DNA of 64,000 bases from Hymenopus coronatus (Eukaryota; Arthropoda; Insecta; Mantodea; Hymenopodidae), in the NCBI GenBank assembly GCA_030762935.1, contig CM060886.1:36937509-37001508 (forward strand). Reading direction: 5' to 3'. Shown here one piece after another: positions 33,913 to 44,892 of the stretch. Position numbers and translations under genes: made by a program. The notes beneath the pieces were generated by a model, which was not told the DNA's origin, ran no database searches, and saw nothing but the letters and a program-made list of their open reading frames with translations. Every line of letters starts with the position of its first letter. Within the stretch, counting starts at the first letter, position 1.

Positions 33913-35967
33913 CGGAAACAGAAGACACAGGTATACATGATTAAATTAACTGGAAGCCCCCCTCCCCTAAGGACATAGAAGTCACAGGCATATAGGATTA
34001 AATTAACTGGAAACCCCCTCCCCTATGGAAACAGAAGTCACAGGTATATAGGATTAAATTAACTGGAACCCCGCTCCCTTAAGGAAACAGAAGTCACAGG
34101 TATATATGATTAAATTAACTGGAACCCCCCCACCCCTAAGGAAACAGAAGTCACAGGTATATAGGATTAAATTAACTGGAACCCCGCTCCCTTAAGGAAA
34201 CAGAAGTCACAGGTATATATGATTAAATTAACTGGAACCCCCCCTCCCCTAAGGAAACAGAAACCACAGGTATATAGGATTAAATTAACTGGAACCCCCC
34301 TCCCCTAAGGAAACAGAAGTCACAGGTATATAGGATTAAATTAACTGGAACCCCCACCCCCAAGGAAACAGAAGTCACAGGTATATAGGATTAAATTAAC
34401 TGGAACCCCCCTCCCCTAAGGAAACAGAAGTCACAGGTATATAGGATTAAATTAACTGGAACCCCCACCCCCAAGGAAACAGAAGCCACAGGTATATAGG
34501 ATTAAATTAACTGGAACACCCCCTCCCCTAAGGAAACAGAAGTCACAGGCATATAGGATTAAATTAACTGGAAACCCCCTCCCCTATGGAAACAGAAGTC
34601 ACAGGTATATAGGATTAAATTAACTGGAACCCCGCTCCCTTAAGGAAACAGAAGTCACAGGTATATATGATTAAATTAACTGGAACCCCCCCACCCCTAA
34701 GGAAACAGAAGTCACAGGTATATAGGATTAAATTAACTGGAACCCCGCTCCCTTAAGGAAACAGAAGTCACAGGTATATAGGATTAAATTAACTGGAACC
34801 CCCCCTCCCCTAAGGAAACAGAAACCACAGGTATATAGGATTAAATTAACTGGAACCCCCCTCCCCTAAGGAAACAGAAGTCACAGGTATATAGGATTAA
34901 ATTAACTGGAACCCCCACCCCCAAGGAAACAGAAGTCACAGGTATATAGGATTAAATTAACTGGAACCCCCCTCCCCTAAGGAAACAGAAGTCACAGGTA
35001 TACAGGATTAAATTAACTGGAAACCCCGGCCCCAAGGAAACAGAAGTCACAGGTATATAGGATTAAATTAACTGTAACCCCACCCCCAAGGAATAAGAAG
35101 TCACAGGTAAACATGATTAAATTAACTGGAAACCCCCCCCCCCCCGCCTCCAAGGAAACATAAGTCACAGGTACATATGATTAAATTAACTAAAACCCTC
35201 GCCTCCAAGGAAAAACAAGTCTCGGGCGTACAGGATTAAATTAACTAGTACCCTCAAGGAAACAGAAATCACAGATATATAGGAATAAATTAACTGGAAC
35301 CCCCACCCCCAAGGAAACAAAAATCACATTCATATATGATTAATTTAGCTAGTACCCCCAAAGAAACAGAAGTCACGAGTATACATGATTAAATTAATTG
35401 GAAACCCTGGCCCCAAGGAAACAGAAGTCACAGGTATATGTGATTAAATTAATTGGAACCCCCGGCCCCAAGGAAACAGAAGTCACAGGTATATATGATT
35501 AAATTAATTGGAACCCCCGGCCCCAAGGAAACAGAAGTCACAGGTATATATGATGAAATTAATTGGAAACCCCGGCCCCAAGGAAACAGAAGTCACAGGT
35601 ATATATGATGAAATTAATTGGAACCCCCGGCCCCAAGGAAATTGAAGTCACAGGTATATATGATTAAATTAATTGGAACCCCCATGGAAACAGAAGTCAC
35701 AGGTATATGATTAAATTAATTGGAACCCCCGGCCCCAAGGAAACAGAAGTCACAGGTATATATGATTAAATTAATTGGAAACCCCGGCCCCAAGGGAACA
35801 GAAGTCACAGGTATATATGATTAAATTAATTGGAACCCCCGGCCCCAAGGAAACAGAAGTCACAGGTATATATGATTTAATTAATTGGAACCCGGCCCCA
35901 AGGAAACAGAAGTCACAGGCATATATGATTAAAGTAATTTGGACCCCCATGGAAACAGAAGTCACAT
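33913..35967. repeat. Satellite array, about 36 units of about 57 bp, with higher-order structure
   Basis: Each unit reads approximately ggaaacagaagtcacaggta, a TATA-rich step, gattaaattaactggaa, and a C-rich block. Three zones can be seen. From about 33985 to 35106, two blocks of ten units repeat with a 561-base period: the order of variant C blocks and markers such as caggcat and gaaaccac is nearly the same in both. From about 35107 to 35390 the units are irregular. After that the variant ttaattggaa with cccccggccccaagg dominates. Because many units are 57 bp (a multiple of three), both strands show open frames of repeated 19-residue peptides; these are by-products. Confidence 0.95.
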
Positions 35968-35974
35968 ATTAAAA

Positions 35975-36690
35975 TATTTCCTACATATAAAAATTAACAA
36001 GAAGAATTGTTTTGCTACAGTACTATATGTAGATGACCAGATAATAATTCAAGATAGTGAGACAGCCTCTAAAGAGCAGTCTCTTAATTCATTAGTTTCT
36101 AAATATAACGTGAATATATTCACTAAAACAAAGATATGGTATTCAAGGAAAATTCCCCTATGAGATCTAAAATTAGATATCATAAAATATGTAATTCTAG
36201 TACACTTTCAGACTGTGACATAGGGCGAAATTTCGTTAATGAAGCGATAACAAGATTTCAAAATTTAACGCAATCTAGGGCGCAATTAGAAACGGAGTCC
36301 CCCTTCCCAAAAAAGCTACAAAGTTATTTTATACAGCACCTACTACGGTATATGGATCTGAAAATGAATTCCCACGTAAAAGGATTTGAGCAGGATTCAG
36401 CTTGGAGAAATCAGATTTCATCGTAGTGTCAAAGAGTGTACCAGAAAGACAGCTTGAGAAATGAAGACAGTAGATATTAATTAAATAGATTTGCTGCATT
36501 TCTATATGTTTAGAAATAAACAGCATCAGATGTATGAAAATATGTGCTTGAATAGAGAATTCCAAAACAAATTCTTGAGTATAAACCGAGAGGGATAAGG
36601 TAGAGAGGCAGGGTTGCTGAAAAGATGTTGGATCTTACTGACCAGCAGCTGAAGATCGCCTAATCCTTGAAGGGATTATATATTATGTCT
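35975..36690 (+). pseudogene. Non-LTR reverse transcriptase fragment
   Basis: The first readable part (36008-36163) includes LYVDDQIIIQDSE, the catalytic YxDD box with both Asp present, then SKYNVNIFTKTK. A second frame gives MRSKIRYHKI and, weakly, CDIGRNFVNEAITRFQNL. A third gives GEIRFHRSVKECTRKT and, near 36570, INREG followed by GREAGLLKRC, matching the PRGRR..GRPKKRW-type end. The order fits the C-terminal half of one reverse transcriptase, but at least two frameshifts and several stops make it a relic. It is the same type as the fragments at 15.0-15.9 kb. The satellite abuts it on the left and a mariner relic on the right. Confidence 0.8.
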
Positions 36691-37545
36691 TGATGAAACA
36701 AAACTTTATTTTTCTCATAATGCAGCCGTTTTTGCTCGATTTCATCACTCAAGAGATGTAACAAGTTCGCATAATGTTAGCCATTGATCACCTATCCTTG
36801 TGTGAGGTAATCAATGAAAATTATCCGTACGTACGTCCCGGAAAACTGACGCAATGACCTTGCCTGCAGATGGCACTGTCTTTGCCTTCTTTGGAGCCGA
36901 GTTTCCCCTTCCAATTCACTGTTTTGATTGTTCCTTCGTCTCAGGTGTGAAGTGATGGACCAGGTTTCATCCATTGTTATGAATCGACGTAAAAACTCAG
37001 CTTTATTGCAGCGAAACATTGCCAAACATTCGACTGTAACATCCTCATGACGCTGTTTTTGTTCTATTGTGAGCAAACGCGGTACCCACCTTGCACACAA
37101 CTTTCTCATATTCAACTTTTCGTCAATATACGATTTATAGAACTTTTGGAAATGCCTGCAATGCCTGCTAGCTTGCACACTTTAAGTCGACGGTCATCCA
37201 ATAACATTTTGTGGATTTTCTTTGCAATTTCTGCACTGGTAATCTCATTTGGTCGACCACTGCGATGTCCGTCTTGGCAGCTCGTCCACCGACATTAAAC
37301 TATGCCACCCAATATTTCACTATTGTAAACGAATGAGCAGACTCCTCCCAAAGTAGCATCTAGCTCAGTTTTAATATTAGTTGGACTAAGACCTTTTAAA
37401 TAAAAGTAGTGTATCACATAACAATGACCAGTTTTATTCATGTATACAAATTTGCTGAGAGTATTCACTACTGATGGCTGCCAAACAAATGCTAAAGAAT
37501 GTAAAATCGTCAAATTTCAAGCTTAAGCTTTCTAATGTTGGTACC
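36690..37545 (-). pseudogene. Mariner transposase, truncated and frameshifted
   Basis: Reading down the minus strand, HYFYLKGLSPTNIKTELD (near 37400) is the N-terminal DNA-binding part. GRPNEITSAEIAKKIH and LDDRRLKVCKLAGI (37280-37150) follow, then RWVPRLLTIEQKQRHEDV and FLRRFITMDETW with the first catalytic Asp. Then comes GKVIASVFRDVR and, near 36700, KVLFHQD with the second Asp. The sequence stops there, so the third catalytic residue and the C-terminus are missing. At least three frame changes are needed. Upstream, gtaccaacattag near 37540 may be the remains of the 5' terminal repeat. Confidence 0.9.
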
Positions 37546-37567
37546 CATTACCATTGTTTTTGTTTGA

Positions 37568-37675
37568 TCAGTTCACCCTGAAGACGAGGAAGATGCACTT
37601 CTTCGAAACGTTGGTGTCAAGCCAAGTTTTTACCTGGCTAGAAGCCCGAGAAGATTTTGAATTAACAACGTCTAT
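37568..37675 (+). mobile_element. Fragment related to the 6.1-kb palindrome, Penelope-like terminus suspected
   Basis: The order ctgaaga, a hairpin (stem 37585-37592 with 37598-37605), gaaacgtt, caagccaag, acctggctagaagcccgaga and ttttga parallels one arm of the perfect palindrome at 6.1 kb. A stem with CTGAnGA on one side and GAAA on the other recalls hammerhead ribozymes in Penelope-like element termini. The outer stem does not pair, so activity is doubtful. Confidence 0.4.
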
Positions 37676-38164
37676 CTATACGTCAGGTTGGTACTTCTGG
37701 GACGGCGCTAAAAGAGCGCTCAACAGCAAGGGCATTACTTCCATAACTTGAAGGGAGAAAAGAGAGAGAGGGGGAGAGAGAAAGAGAGAGAGTTAATAAG
37801 CAGTTGCTTTCTCTTGCTTTTGTGATGCAGGTGCCGGATGGCTCGGTTGTGCAGTGTTTTGGGTGGAGGATATTTATTTTGCCCAAATTGTCCTCAGCAA
37901 TTTTTTTTCACCTCAAGGAGTATCTTCACTTTCCGTGTCCTTCCTTCTTCGGTCGTGTGGCGGTTTCACTTGGCCTGCTATTCCAGCGGCACGATGAAGG
38001 TATATTCTCAGCTTGCTTACTGCCACGTCGATATCTTGTGGAGACTTTAATGTGACTTCGTCTAAGGCTGTCGTATACTAATAGTTTAAAGGTCTATTTA
38101 TTAAGGTTCGATAAGTATGACCTCTCAACGTATCAAGTAGATGAACACTGTACAACTACAAAAA
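37676..38164. other. Unassigned interval
   Basis: It includes a short GA tract (about 37757-37793) and two overlapping plus-strand frames without recognisable domains. Confidence 0.4.
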
Positions 38165-39050
38165 TCTGATGTTTTACACTCACATGACTTTCTCTAGCCG
38201 TTCTACAAACTTCTTACATAAGATTATTCTTCTTTCTACACCTTGTTAATCGAGGTATTCAGCACAATGTTCTTATTACTTAGTTCCTTATAAGTAGGAA
38301 GAAAATAAGGGAATACTCTAGGCTAAATCGATAGTCAAATGTTTTAAAAGCTGTCGTTATGCGATTGTCATTATAAATCGCTTCTTTTCTTGAACAAAAG
38401 AAAAACGGACACTCCTGTTTGAGAAAAGTATAACTACTTCACAACTGAAACTAATAACAATGAATATCTCGAAAACGGTAAGCTCCACGAAAAAAATGTA
38501 TATGACGTAGGTTGTGTATTTTAGCAAGGCCTACATTTTTTGTAGAGTAAGTTTTTGTCTATCTCTTACGGTTTACTAGTTATGCCAAATTAAGCAAAAT
38601 TCATCTTTAGAAGCTATTCCCAGAAAATTCATGATATACATTTGATTTGTCAGGTAAATATATTTAATATACGATATTTTAACCAAAATCGTTAGAGCTA
38701 TTTTTAAGAAAATCAAAATTTTTGAAAAAAGTTCCATGTAAAGGGTAGTTTGGGGTGGGAGGATTTTTCTCAATATCTTCACGTCGCATCCCTGGAAGAT
38801 ACTGAACTTAAATACCAAGTTTGGTATTTTAGCTACTTTTCGTTTTTGAGTTATCGTGTTCACAGACACACGGACACACGGATACACACACACATATACA
38901 CACACGGACCTTTTTCTGGAACTGCTTTTTTTTTTATTCAGGGGGTCCTAAAACATGTATTTCCGGTGAAATCTCGACATCGAATTTTTTGGTGGAATGC
39001 AATACTTCTCTATCCCTATGTACATTGTACATACGGGGCTAGAGAAAGTA
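38165..39050 (+). mobile_element. H element, full-length copy
   Basis: It starts tctgatgttttacactcaca and has the subfamily segment tcttttcttgaacaaaag. It carries gaaaatctcgacatcgaatt near the end and closes ggggctagagaaagta. The CA tract (cacacacacatatacacac) is on this strand. Confidence 0.9.
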
Positions 39051-39121
39051 AAAATGCCAAAACTTGAAACTATGTAAATGTATGTATTGTATGTGCTGAA
39101 TTCGAAAATGTATCCATTTTT

Positions 39122-40002
39122 ACTTTCTCCATACGCACTATGTACATAGTGTATAGAGAAAATATTGCACTCCACCCAAAAATTCGATACCGAGATTTCA
39201 CCGGAAATATATGTTTTAGGGTCCCCAATATCCAAAAAAAAAAAAGCATTTTCACAAAAAGGTCCGTGTGTGTGTGTTTGTGTGTGTGTCCGTGTGTCTG
39301 TGAACACGATAACTCATAAAACGAAAAGTCGGTAAAATACCAAACTTGGTATTTAAGTTTAGTATCTTCCAGGGATGCGACACGAAGATTTTTAGAAAAA
39401 TCGCCACACCCCCAACTACCCTTTACATGGAAGTTTTTTCGAAATTTTTGATTTTCTCAAAAATTGCTCTAACGATTTTGATTAAAATTTGGACATTAAA
39501 CATGTTTACCTGACAAATGAAATGTATATCTTGAATTTTCTGGGAATAGCCTCTGAAGAGTAGTTTATTCTGGATGAATTTTACTAAATTTTGAATAACT
39601 GCTAAACCGTAAGAGATGGACAAAAACTTACGTCACAAAAAATGTAGAGCACATTAGAACACACAATTTATGGTATATACATTTTTTTCGTGGAGTTCGT
39701 CGTTTTTGTGACATTCCTTATTTTTGGTTTCTGCTATGAAAAACGTATACTTTTCTCATACAGGAATTTGTCAACTCCTATCCATATAAACAAAGGAACT
39801 TCATTGACATACCAGCCAGCTTTTGACTATCACTTTAACCTACGGTTGTCCCTTATTTCGCTTCTACTTACAAGGAAGCGAGTAATTAGACTATTTCTGC
39901 TATTTTTTTTCTGATTAGCATAAAGTAAATAGAAGTATAAGCTTTTTAAGAATTATTTGTTGCAGGGATATGGAGAAAGTCATGTGAATGGTACACATCA
40001 GA
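39122..40002 (-). mobile_element. H element, full-length copy
   Basis: It starts actttctccatacgcacta and ends catgtgaatggtacacatcaga. It sits 70 bases from an oppositely oriented copy, so 38165-40002 forms a large inverted repeat with the two palindrome ends facing each other. Confidence 0.92.
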
Positions 40003-40346
40003 TTTTTTCATATCACGTAAGATTTTTGTTCAGTGATGCAAATCCGCTTTTTTCTAATACTCGCCGGACAGTCACTCCAGGCGCAGTCTGACTGCATGTA
40101 AACATAAGATGCTAGTGGAAGTTATCGGATGGCGCATTTCCTATATACATTCTTTTCCAAAAGTATATCTTTCCTCCACTGCTATTTGTAACGAATAACA
40201 TTCAGACAGTATAGTAACTTGCTATTGTCGAGACCTTTTATACGTAAAGTTCTATGATTGCATTTCATTGAGTTTAGATGTGAATAAGAGTGTCTTTAAC
40301 AGTTAGAAGTGCGTTTAGTTGATAAAAGTCATTTTACAGCAAAAAT

Positions 40347-42715
40347 GTCACGTCAGTGTGTAAGGTCTCCGAATGAATTTTGTTACGTGTGTGGTGAATT
40401 TACTACAAAATCCTAAAGAGAAAATATTAATCCTGCGATTAAGAAAGCATATGAGTTGTATTTTAACTCATAAATACACACTTTTCTCCTAAATATTGTT
40501 GTAGCGGATGTTCTCGTAATTTGAGAGGCTGGTTAAAATATGGCACTCGCCTTTCTATGCGGTTTGCTGTTCCTATGATATGGGCAGAACAGAAGGACCA
40601 CCTTTTAGATCGTTACTTCTGTTTAACAAAAATCTGATGTGTTCCATTCACATGACTTTCTCTATATCTCTCTAAATTATTATTTTTAATAAGCTTATCT
40701 TTTATTCATTTCATGCTAATCGATAAAAATTAGCAGAAATAGTCTTATTTCTTGCTTTATTGTAAGTAGAAGCGAAATAAGGGAGTACCATATGTTAAAT
40801 AAAAAGCCAAAAGCTATGTGACTGATGTTCCTTTGTTTGTATGGACAGGAGTTGACAACGTCCTGTATGAGAAAATATAAGTTTTTCAAAGCTGAAACCA
40901 AGAAAAAGGAATATCTCAAAAACGATCAACTCCACGATAAAAATGTATGTAACATAAATTGTGTGATTTAACGTGCTCTATAAGGTTTGTCCATCTCTTA
41001 CGGTTTAGTAGTTATGAAAAAATCATCCAGAGTAAAGTAGTCTTCAGAGGCTATTCCCAGAAAATTCAAAATATACATTTCATTTGTCAGGTAAATAACT
41101 TTAATATACGATATTATAATCAAAATCCTTACAGCCATTTTTTAGAAAATCAAAATGTTCGAAAAAATTTCCATGTAAAGGGTAGTTTGGGGTGGGGGGA
41201 TTTTTCTCAAAATCTTCGTGTCGCATCCCTGGAAGATACTAAACTTAAATACCAAGTTTGGTAGTTTACCGACTTATCGTGCTCACAGACACACGGACAC
41301 ACTGACATACGGACACACACATGGACCTTTTTCTGAAAATACTTTTTTTGGATACAGGGGACCCTAAAACATATATTTCCGGTGAAATCTCGGTATCGAA
41401 TTTTTTGGTGGAGTACAATACATTCTCTATACACTATGTACATAGTGAGTATAGAGAAAGTAAACATTTCTGGTTTCTCCTCAAAAAACAGAGTATAGTC
41501 TATCCAGATTTGTCCTCCGCGCGAAGGTCTATTAAGCTTAGCGATTTATTTTCTCTTCCAACGCCACCTGGAAAGTTGATCCCACAAGAGGTTGGATCGA
41601 GTTCTTTCTCCGAGGCTGGTCCCACTGCTTCTTTCACTCCCAACTCTGATTCTGAATCCGTGGACTCAACAAATAAAAGCAGTCTAATTTCATAGACAGC
41701 GCTGAATGATCTTGTAAGACATTTAAATCATACACAAGTCCAGTCTGAATTGTTAGCATCTAGACTAAAGGAATGAAATGTCTTATAACCGGGTACCAAA
41801 GTGTCAATTTATCGTAAACTATCAACACAGCTTATCGACATATTTTGCTAAAAAGGATGAACTTGTTTATTGTAAATAATGTGAGAGAACTTATGCATCA
41901 GCTAGGCAGAAAGTCGTTTATATATCCTTTTTTCAAGTCAAGTCTAAAAGGTGTACTGCTATATATTGGTAATATTTACCCTTCGGTACCAATGGCTAAC
42001 GAATGGCAAATCTGTGGAGACCAAAAGTTATTGGTCTATTGACCGGATAACAACCAGGATATATGAAACATTGTTGTTTTTTATGTAAATGGAACTCTAG
42101 GGACAGAGTTAATTATTACAGAGTGAATGAGTGGCCTGTGAGACAAAATTTAGTAGAAAAATGTAGTTTCCCCCACTCGTAGACTCTCAGAAAATGTTAA
42201 TACCACCACTCCATATAAAGCTGGGTTTAATGGAGACTTTCGTTAAAGCAATAGACAGTATTTAAGAGACAAATTTCCCAGGTTAAATGAAGGAAAACTA
42301 AAAGAGAGAATTTTCTCTGGTTCTTAAATCCGAAAAATCCAGCAGGATCCTTTGTTCGGGGAAAAACTCACCAAAACAGAAAAAGTAGCGTGGTGTGCGT
42401 TCAAAGACACATGCTCAAAATTCCTGAGAAATTACAGAGTAGATAACTACATCGAAGTTGTGGAAAATTTGTTAAGGGCATATGCGGTAATGGGGTGCAA
42501 TATGTCCCTTAAAATTCGTATCCTGCACTCCATCTTATCTCCTTTCCACCGAGCCTGGGAATGGTGAGCGACGAGCGTGGAGAAATATTTCATCAGCAAA
42601 TATCCCAAATAGAAAGGCGTTATGCAGGAAAAGCATGCTTGTTGACTATTGTTGGTTTCTTGTCTCTGAGTATTCTGTGCCCAGCACAAAAGAAAGTCTC
42701 CCAGAAAACATTCTA
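40347..42715 (+). pseudogene. Degenerate CxxC-family repetitive protein gene, split by an H element
   Basis: Starting at an ATG (40347) the frame gives MSRQCVRSPNEFCYVCGEF and AIKKAYELYF, then a stop. Later pieces are NLRGW, GQNRRTT and YFCLT up to 40632. After the H insertion (40633-41462) the reading resumes with VYPDLSSARRSIKLSD, LNDLVRHLNH and SELLASRLKE. Next come FKSSLKGVLLY, ICGDQK, YMKHCCFLCKWNSRDR and WPVRQNLVEKC. The last pieces are FPRLNEGKLKERIFSG, GCNMSLKIRILHSI and SDERGEIFHQQISQIERRYA. I recall this order of motifs from an uncharacterised protein family present in very many copies in arthropod assemblies, but I know no defined function. Two or more Cys pairs suggest zinc binding. 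Multiple stops and shifts rule out function here. Confidence 0.8.
40633..41462 (+). mobile_element. H element inserted in the CxxC-family pseudogene
   Basis: It runs from tctgatgtgttccattcaca to agtatagagaaagta and is bounded by AAAAA on the left and AA on the right. The pseudogene reads up to YFCLT at the left edge and continues toward VYPDLSSA at the right edge. This gives the cleanest view of an H insertion into known sequence. Confidence 0.92.
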
Positions 42716-43362
42716 AAATTGTAAGTTTTTAAAAATGTTGAAAAGTTATTTGCATGCATTATTTTTTTTTGTTTTTAAAACCTTTTAACATCTTATTAGT
42801 AATCGCCATATTCTTTTCAATAAAATTTGTACTTTTAAACGTTGAATGTAGAAACACTTTGAGTCTGTAACTACATTTGTGGAAAAATATGTTCTAAATT
42901 TTAACCAGAATATTATATATGGTTGCTAAACAAAACAGTACGTGATAGGGAATTTCTGACATCAAATTCGAGTTTTGGAGACCCAAATTAGTAAACGTTA
43001 CACAAGTTTCACAAGTTTTGTTGTTCCGTGTGATCTGAGCTGTGTTCATAAATGAAGATGAATGGAGTAGTGCACATATGTGTTGTGTTTTAATTATAAG
43101 CATAAAACAGCTGAGGTTTGGAACCTGCTGGATAATAAATTGAATGAAAATTCAGTTCTACCTTCAAGCGGCACTTTCCCCCCTAGATTACGCAATTTGG
43201 AACCCTATGTTGGGTGTTTGGAGTTAAAAATTCCATCTAGAAGAAATCATAAGTAATTAAATGCGCCATTTTAAAAAAAGTGATAAGCACATTTTATTTT
43301 CCGCTGAGAAAATGATCCAGTGTGGCAATCAGCTTTGTTTATAATTATCAAACTTTACTTAA
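42716..43362. other. Unassigned interval
   Basis: No recognisable repeat or gene is present. The minus-strand frame at 42894-43103 has no domain. Confidence 0.4.
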
Positions 43363-43629
43363 ACGGGGAATCATCGTTTGTTTCAGTTCTCTTTTGTTTT
43401 ATTCCTAACGTTTGCAAAGAGAACAACATTTATTATGGCGACAACTTTTAAAGGATTTGACTATGTCTTTAGCCTAGCTATTCCCTTACTCCTCTTACTT
43501 ATAGGAAACTATAAGACAATTTATGGTAGCATTTATCTTGATTAGCATGAAGTAGATAGAAGAATAAGCTTTTGTACGAATGATTTGTTACAGAGTGGGA
43601 AGAAAGTCATGTTTATGTGACACAGCAGA
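43363..43629 (-). mobile_element. H element fragment, CATCAGA-end third
   Basis: It starts ggggaatcatcgtttgtttc. It has ttttgttttattcctaacgt and ataggaaactataagac, and ends gaaagtcatgtttatgtgac. It belongs to the same variant as 2.5-3.4 and 21.6 kb. Confidence 0.78.
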
Positions 43630-43687
43630 TTTTTCTACCTACTTCATATTATTTCAAATAAGCTTTAACAGAAGGGGTTTAATTTTT

Positions 43688-44582
43688 ACTTTCTCTACAT
43701 GTACTATGTACATACTGTATAGAAAAGGAATTGCACTGCATCCAAAATTTCGATACCGAGATTTCACTGGAAATATATATTTTGAGACGCCCTGAATCAA
43801 AAGAAGAATCAAAAGAAGAGCATTTTTAAATAATGTCCATGTGCGTGTCTGTCAGTGTGCTTGTCTGTCTGTCAGTCAGTCAGAATGTGTGTATGTGTGA
43901 GAGTATGTGGGCAGCATAGCTCGTTAAGTACCAAACTTGTTATTTAAGTTCAGTGTCTTCAAAGGATGCGGCATGAAGGTTTTGAAGAAAATTCCCCACC
44001 CTTTACATGGAAAAATGTTCGAACATCTTTATTTTATCAAAAATGGCTGTAACGATTTTGATTAAAATATCGTATGTGAAAGATATTTACCTGACAAATG
44101 AAATGCAAATCTTGAATGTTCTGGGAATAGCCTCTGAAGACATCTTTATTCTGGATGAATTTTACGGAATTTTGCATAATTGGTAAATCGTAAGGGATAG
44201 ACAAATGCTTACTTAATAGAAAATGTCGAGTTGTTAAAACACACAATTTATACTATATCCATTTTTTCGTGGAGTTGATCGTTTTTTGAGATACCCTTGT
44301 TTTTGGTTTCAGCTTTGAAAAACTTATACTTTTCTCATACAGGAATTTGTCAACTCCTGTCCCCACAAACAAAGGAACTTCAATCACATTGCAACCAGCT
44401 TTTGAATATCGCTTTAGCCTATGGCACTTCCTTATTTCCCCTTTACTTACAAGGAAGCAAGTAATAAGACTACTTCTGCTATTTTTTTCTCAATTAGCAT
44501 GAAGTAAATAGAAGAATAAGCTTGTATAACAATAATTTGTTGCAGAGCTGAAGGGAAATTCATGTGAATAGAACGCATCAGA
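43688..44582 (-). mobile_element. H element, full-length copy
   Basis: It starts actttctctacatgtacta and ends catgtgaatagaacgcatcaga. A short local duplication (gaatcaaaagaa twice, 43793-43818) lies near the microsatellite, and the GT tract is mixed with GTCA units. Confidence 0.9.
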
Positions 44583-44786
44583 GTTTTTTAAATACAAAAG
44601 AGATACAGTTGCAGTTGAAACGTCCACTAGAGCACTTCGACCTCGCCGCTGCCACCGAAGATGTCTGCCGTAGTCGCAGACGAAATGTCTGGGAAGAAGA
44701 CGGAGGCGCCCAGTAGACCACGGCCCACAAGCCCGGATTATACTCCAGCCAGTATTGACACCGGCCATGAAAGCCTAAGAATTTCG
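44583..44786. mobile_element. GC-richer insert with a hairpin, retroelement 3' end suspected
   Basis: This block of about 200 bases differs sharply in composition from its surroundings. It contains ccgaaga, a hairpin with stem gtctgc/gcagac (44663-44668 with 44676-44681), then gaaatgtctggg. It ends ccggccatgaaagcctaaga. The layout (CYGAAGA, hairpin, GAAA) resembles the 37.6-kb fragment. Both may be Penelope-like termini, but I cannot confirm the family. Confidence 0.35.
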
Positions 44787-44892
44787 ATAATAATACTTTA
44801 TCTGCTATTTTTTCTCGATTAGGATGAAGCCTGACCTTTTTAACAATCATTTGTTGCAGAGATATAACGAAAGTCTTATGAATGGAACACAT
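44787..44892 (-). mobile_element. H element fragment, CATCAGA end
   Basis: Blocks seen are attttttctcgattaggatg, tttttaacaatcatttgttg and gaaagtcttatgaatggaac. It duplicates the end already present at 44582 and so belongs to a second, mostly lost copy. Confidence 0.8.

Noticed and set aside
33913..35967. CRISPR-like regularly spaced repeats
   Set aside because: The repeats are continuous, with no unique spacers, and the genome is eukaryotic.
35775..35972. Repetitive 19-residue peptide frames on both strands
   Set aside because: They arise from satellite units of 57 bp, a multiple of three, with no initiation context or composition typical of a protein.
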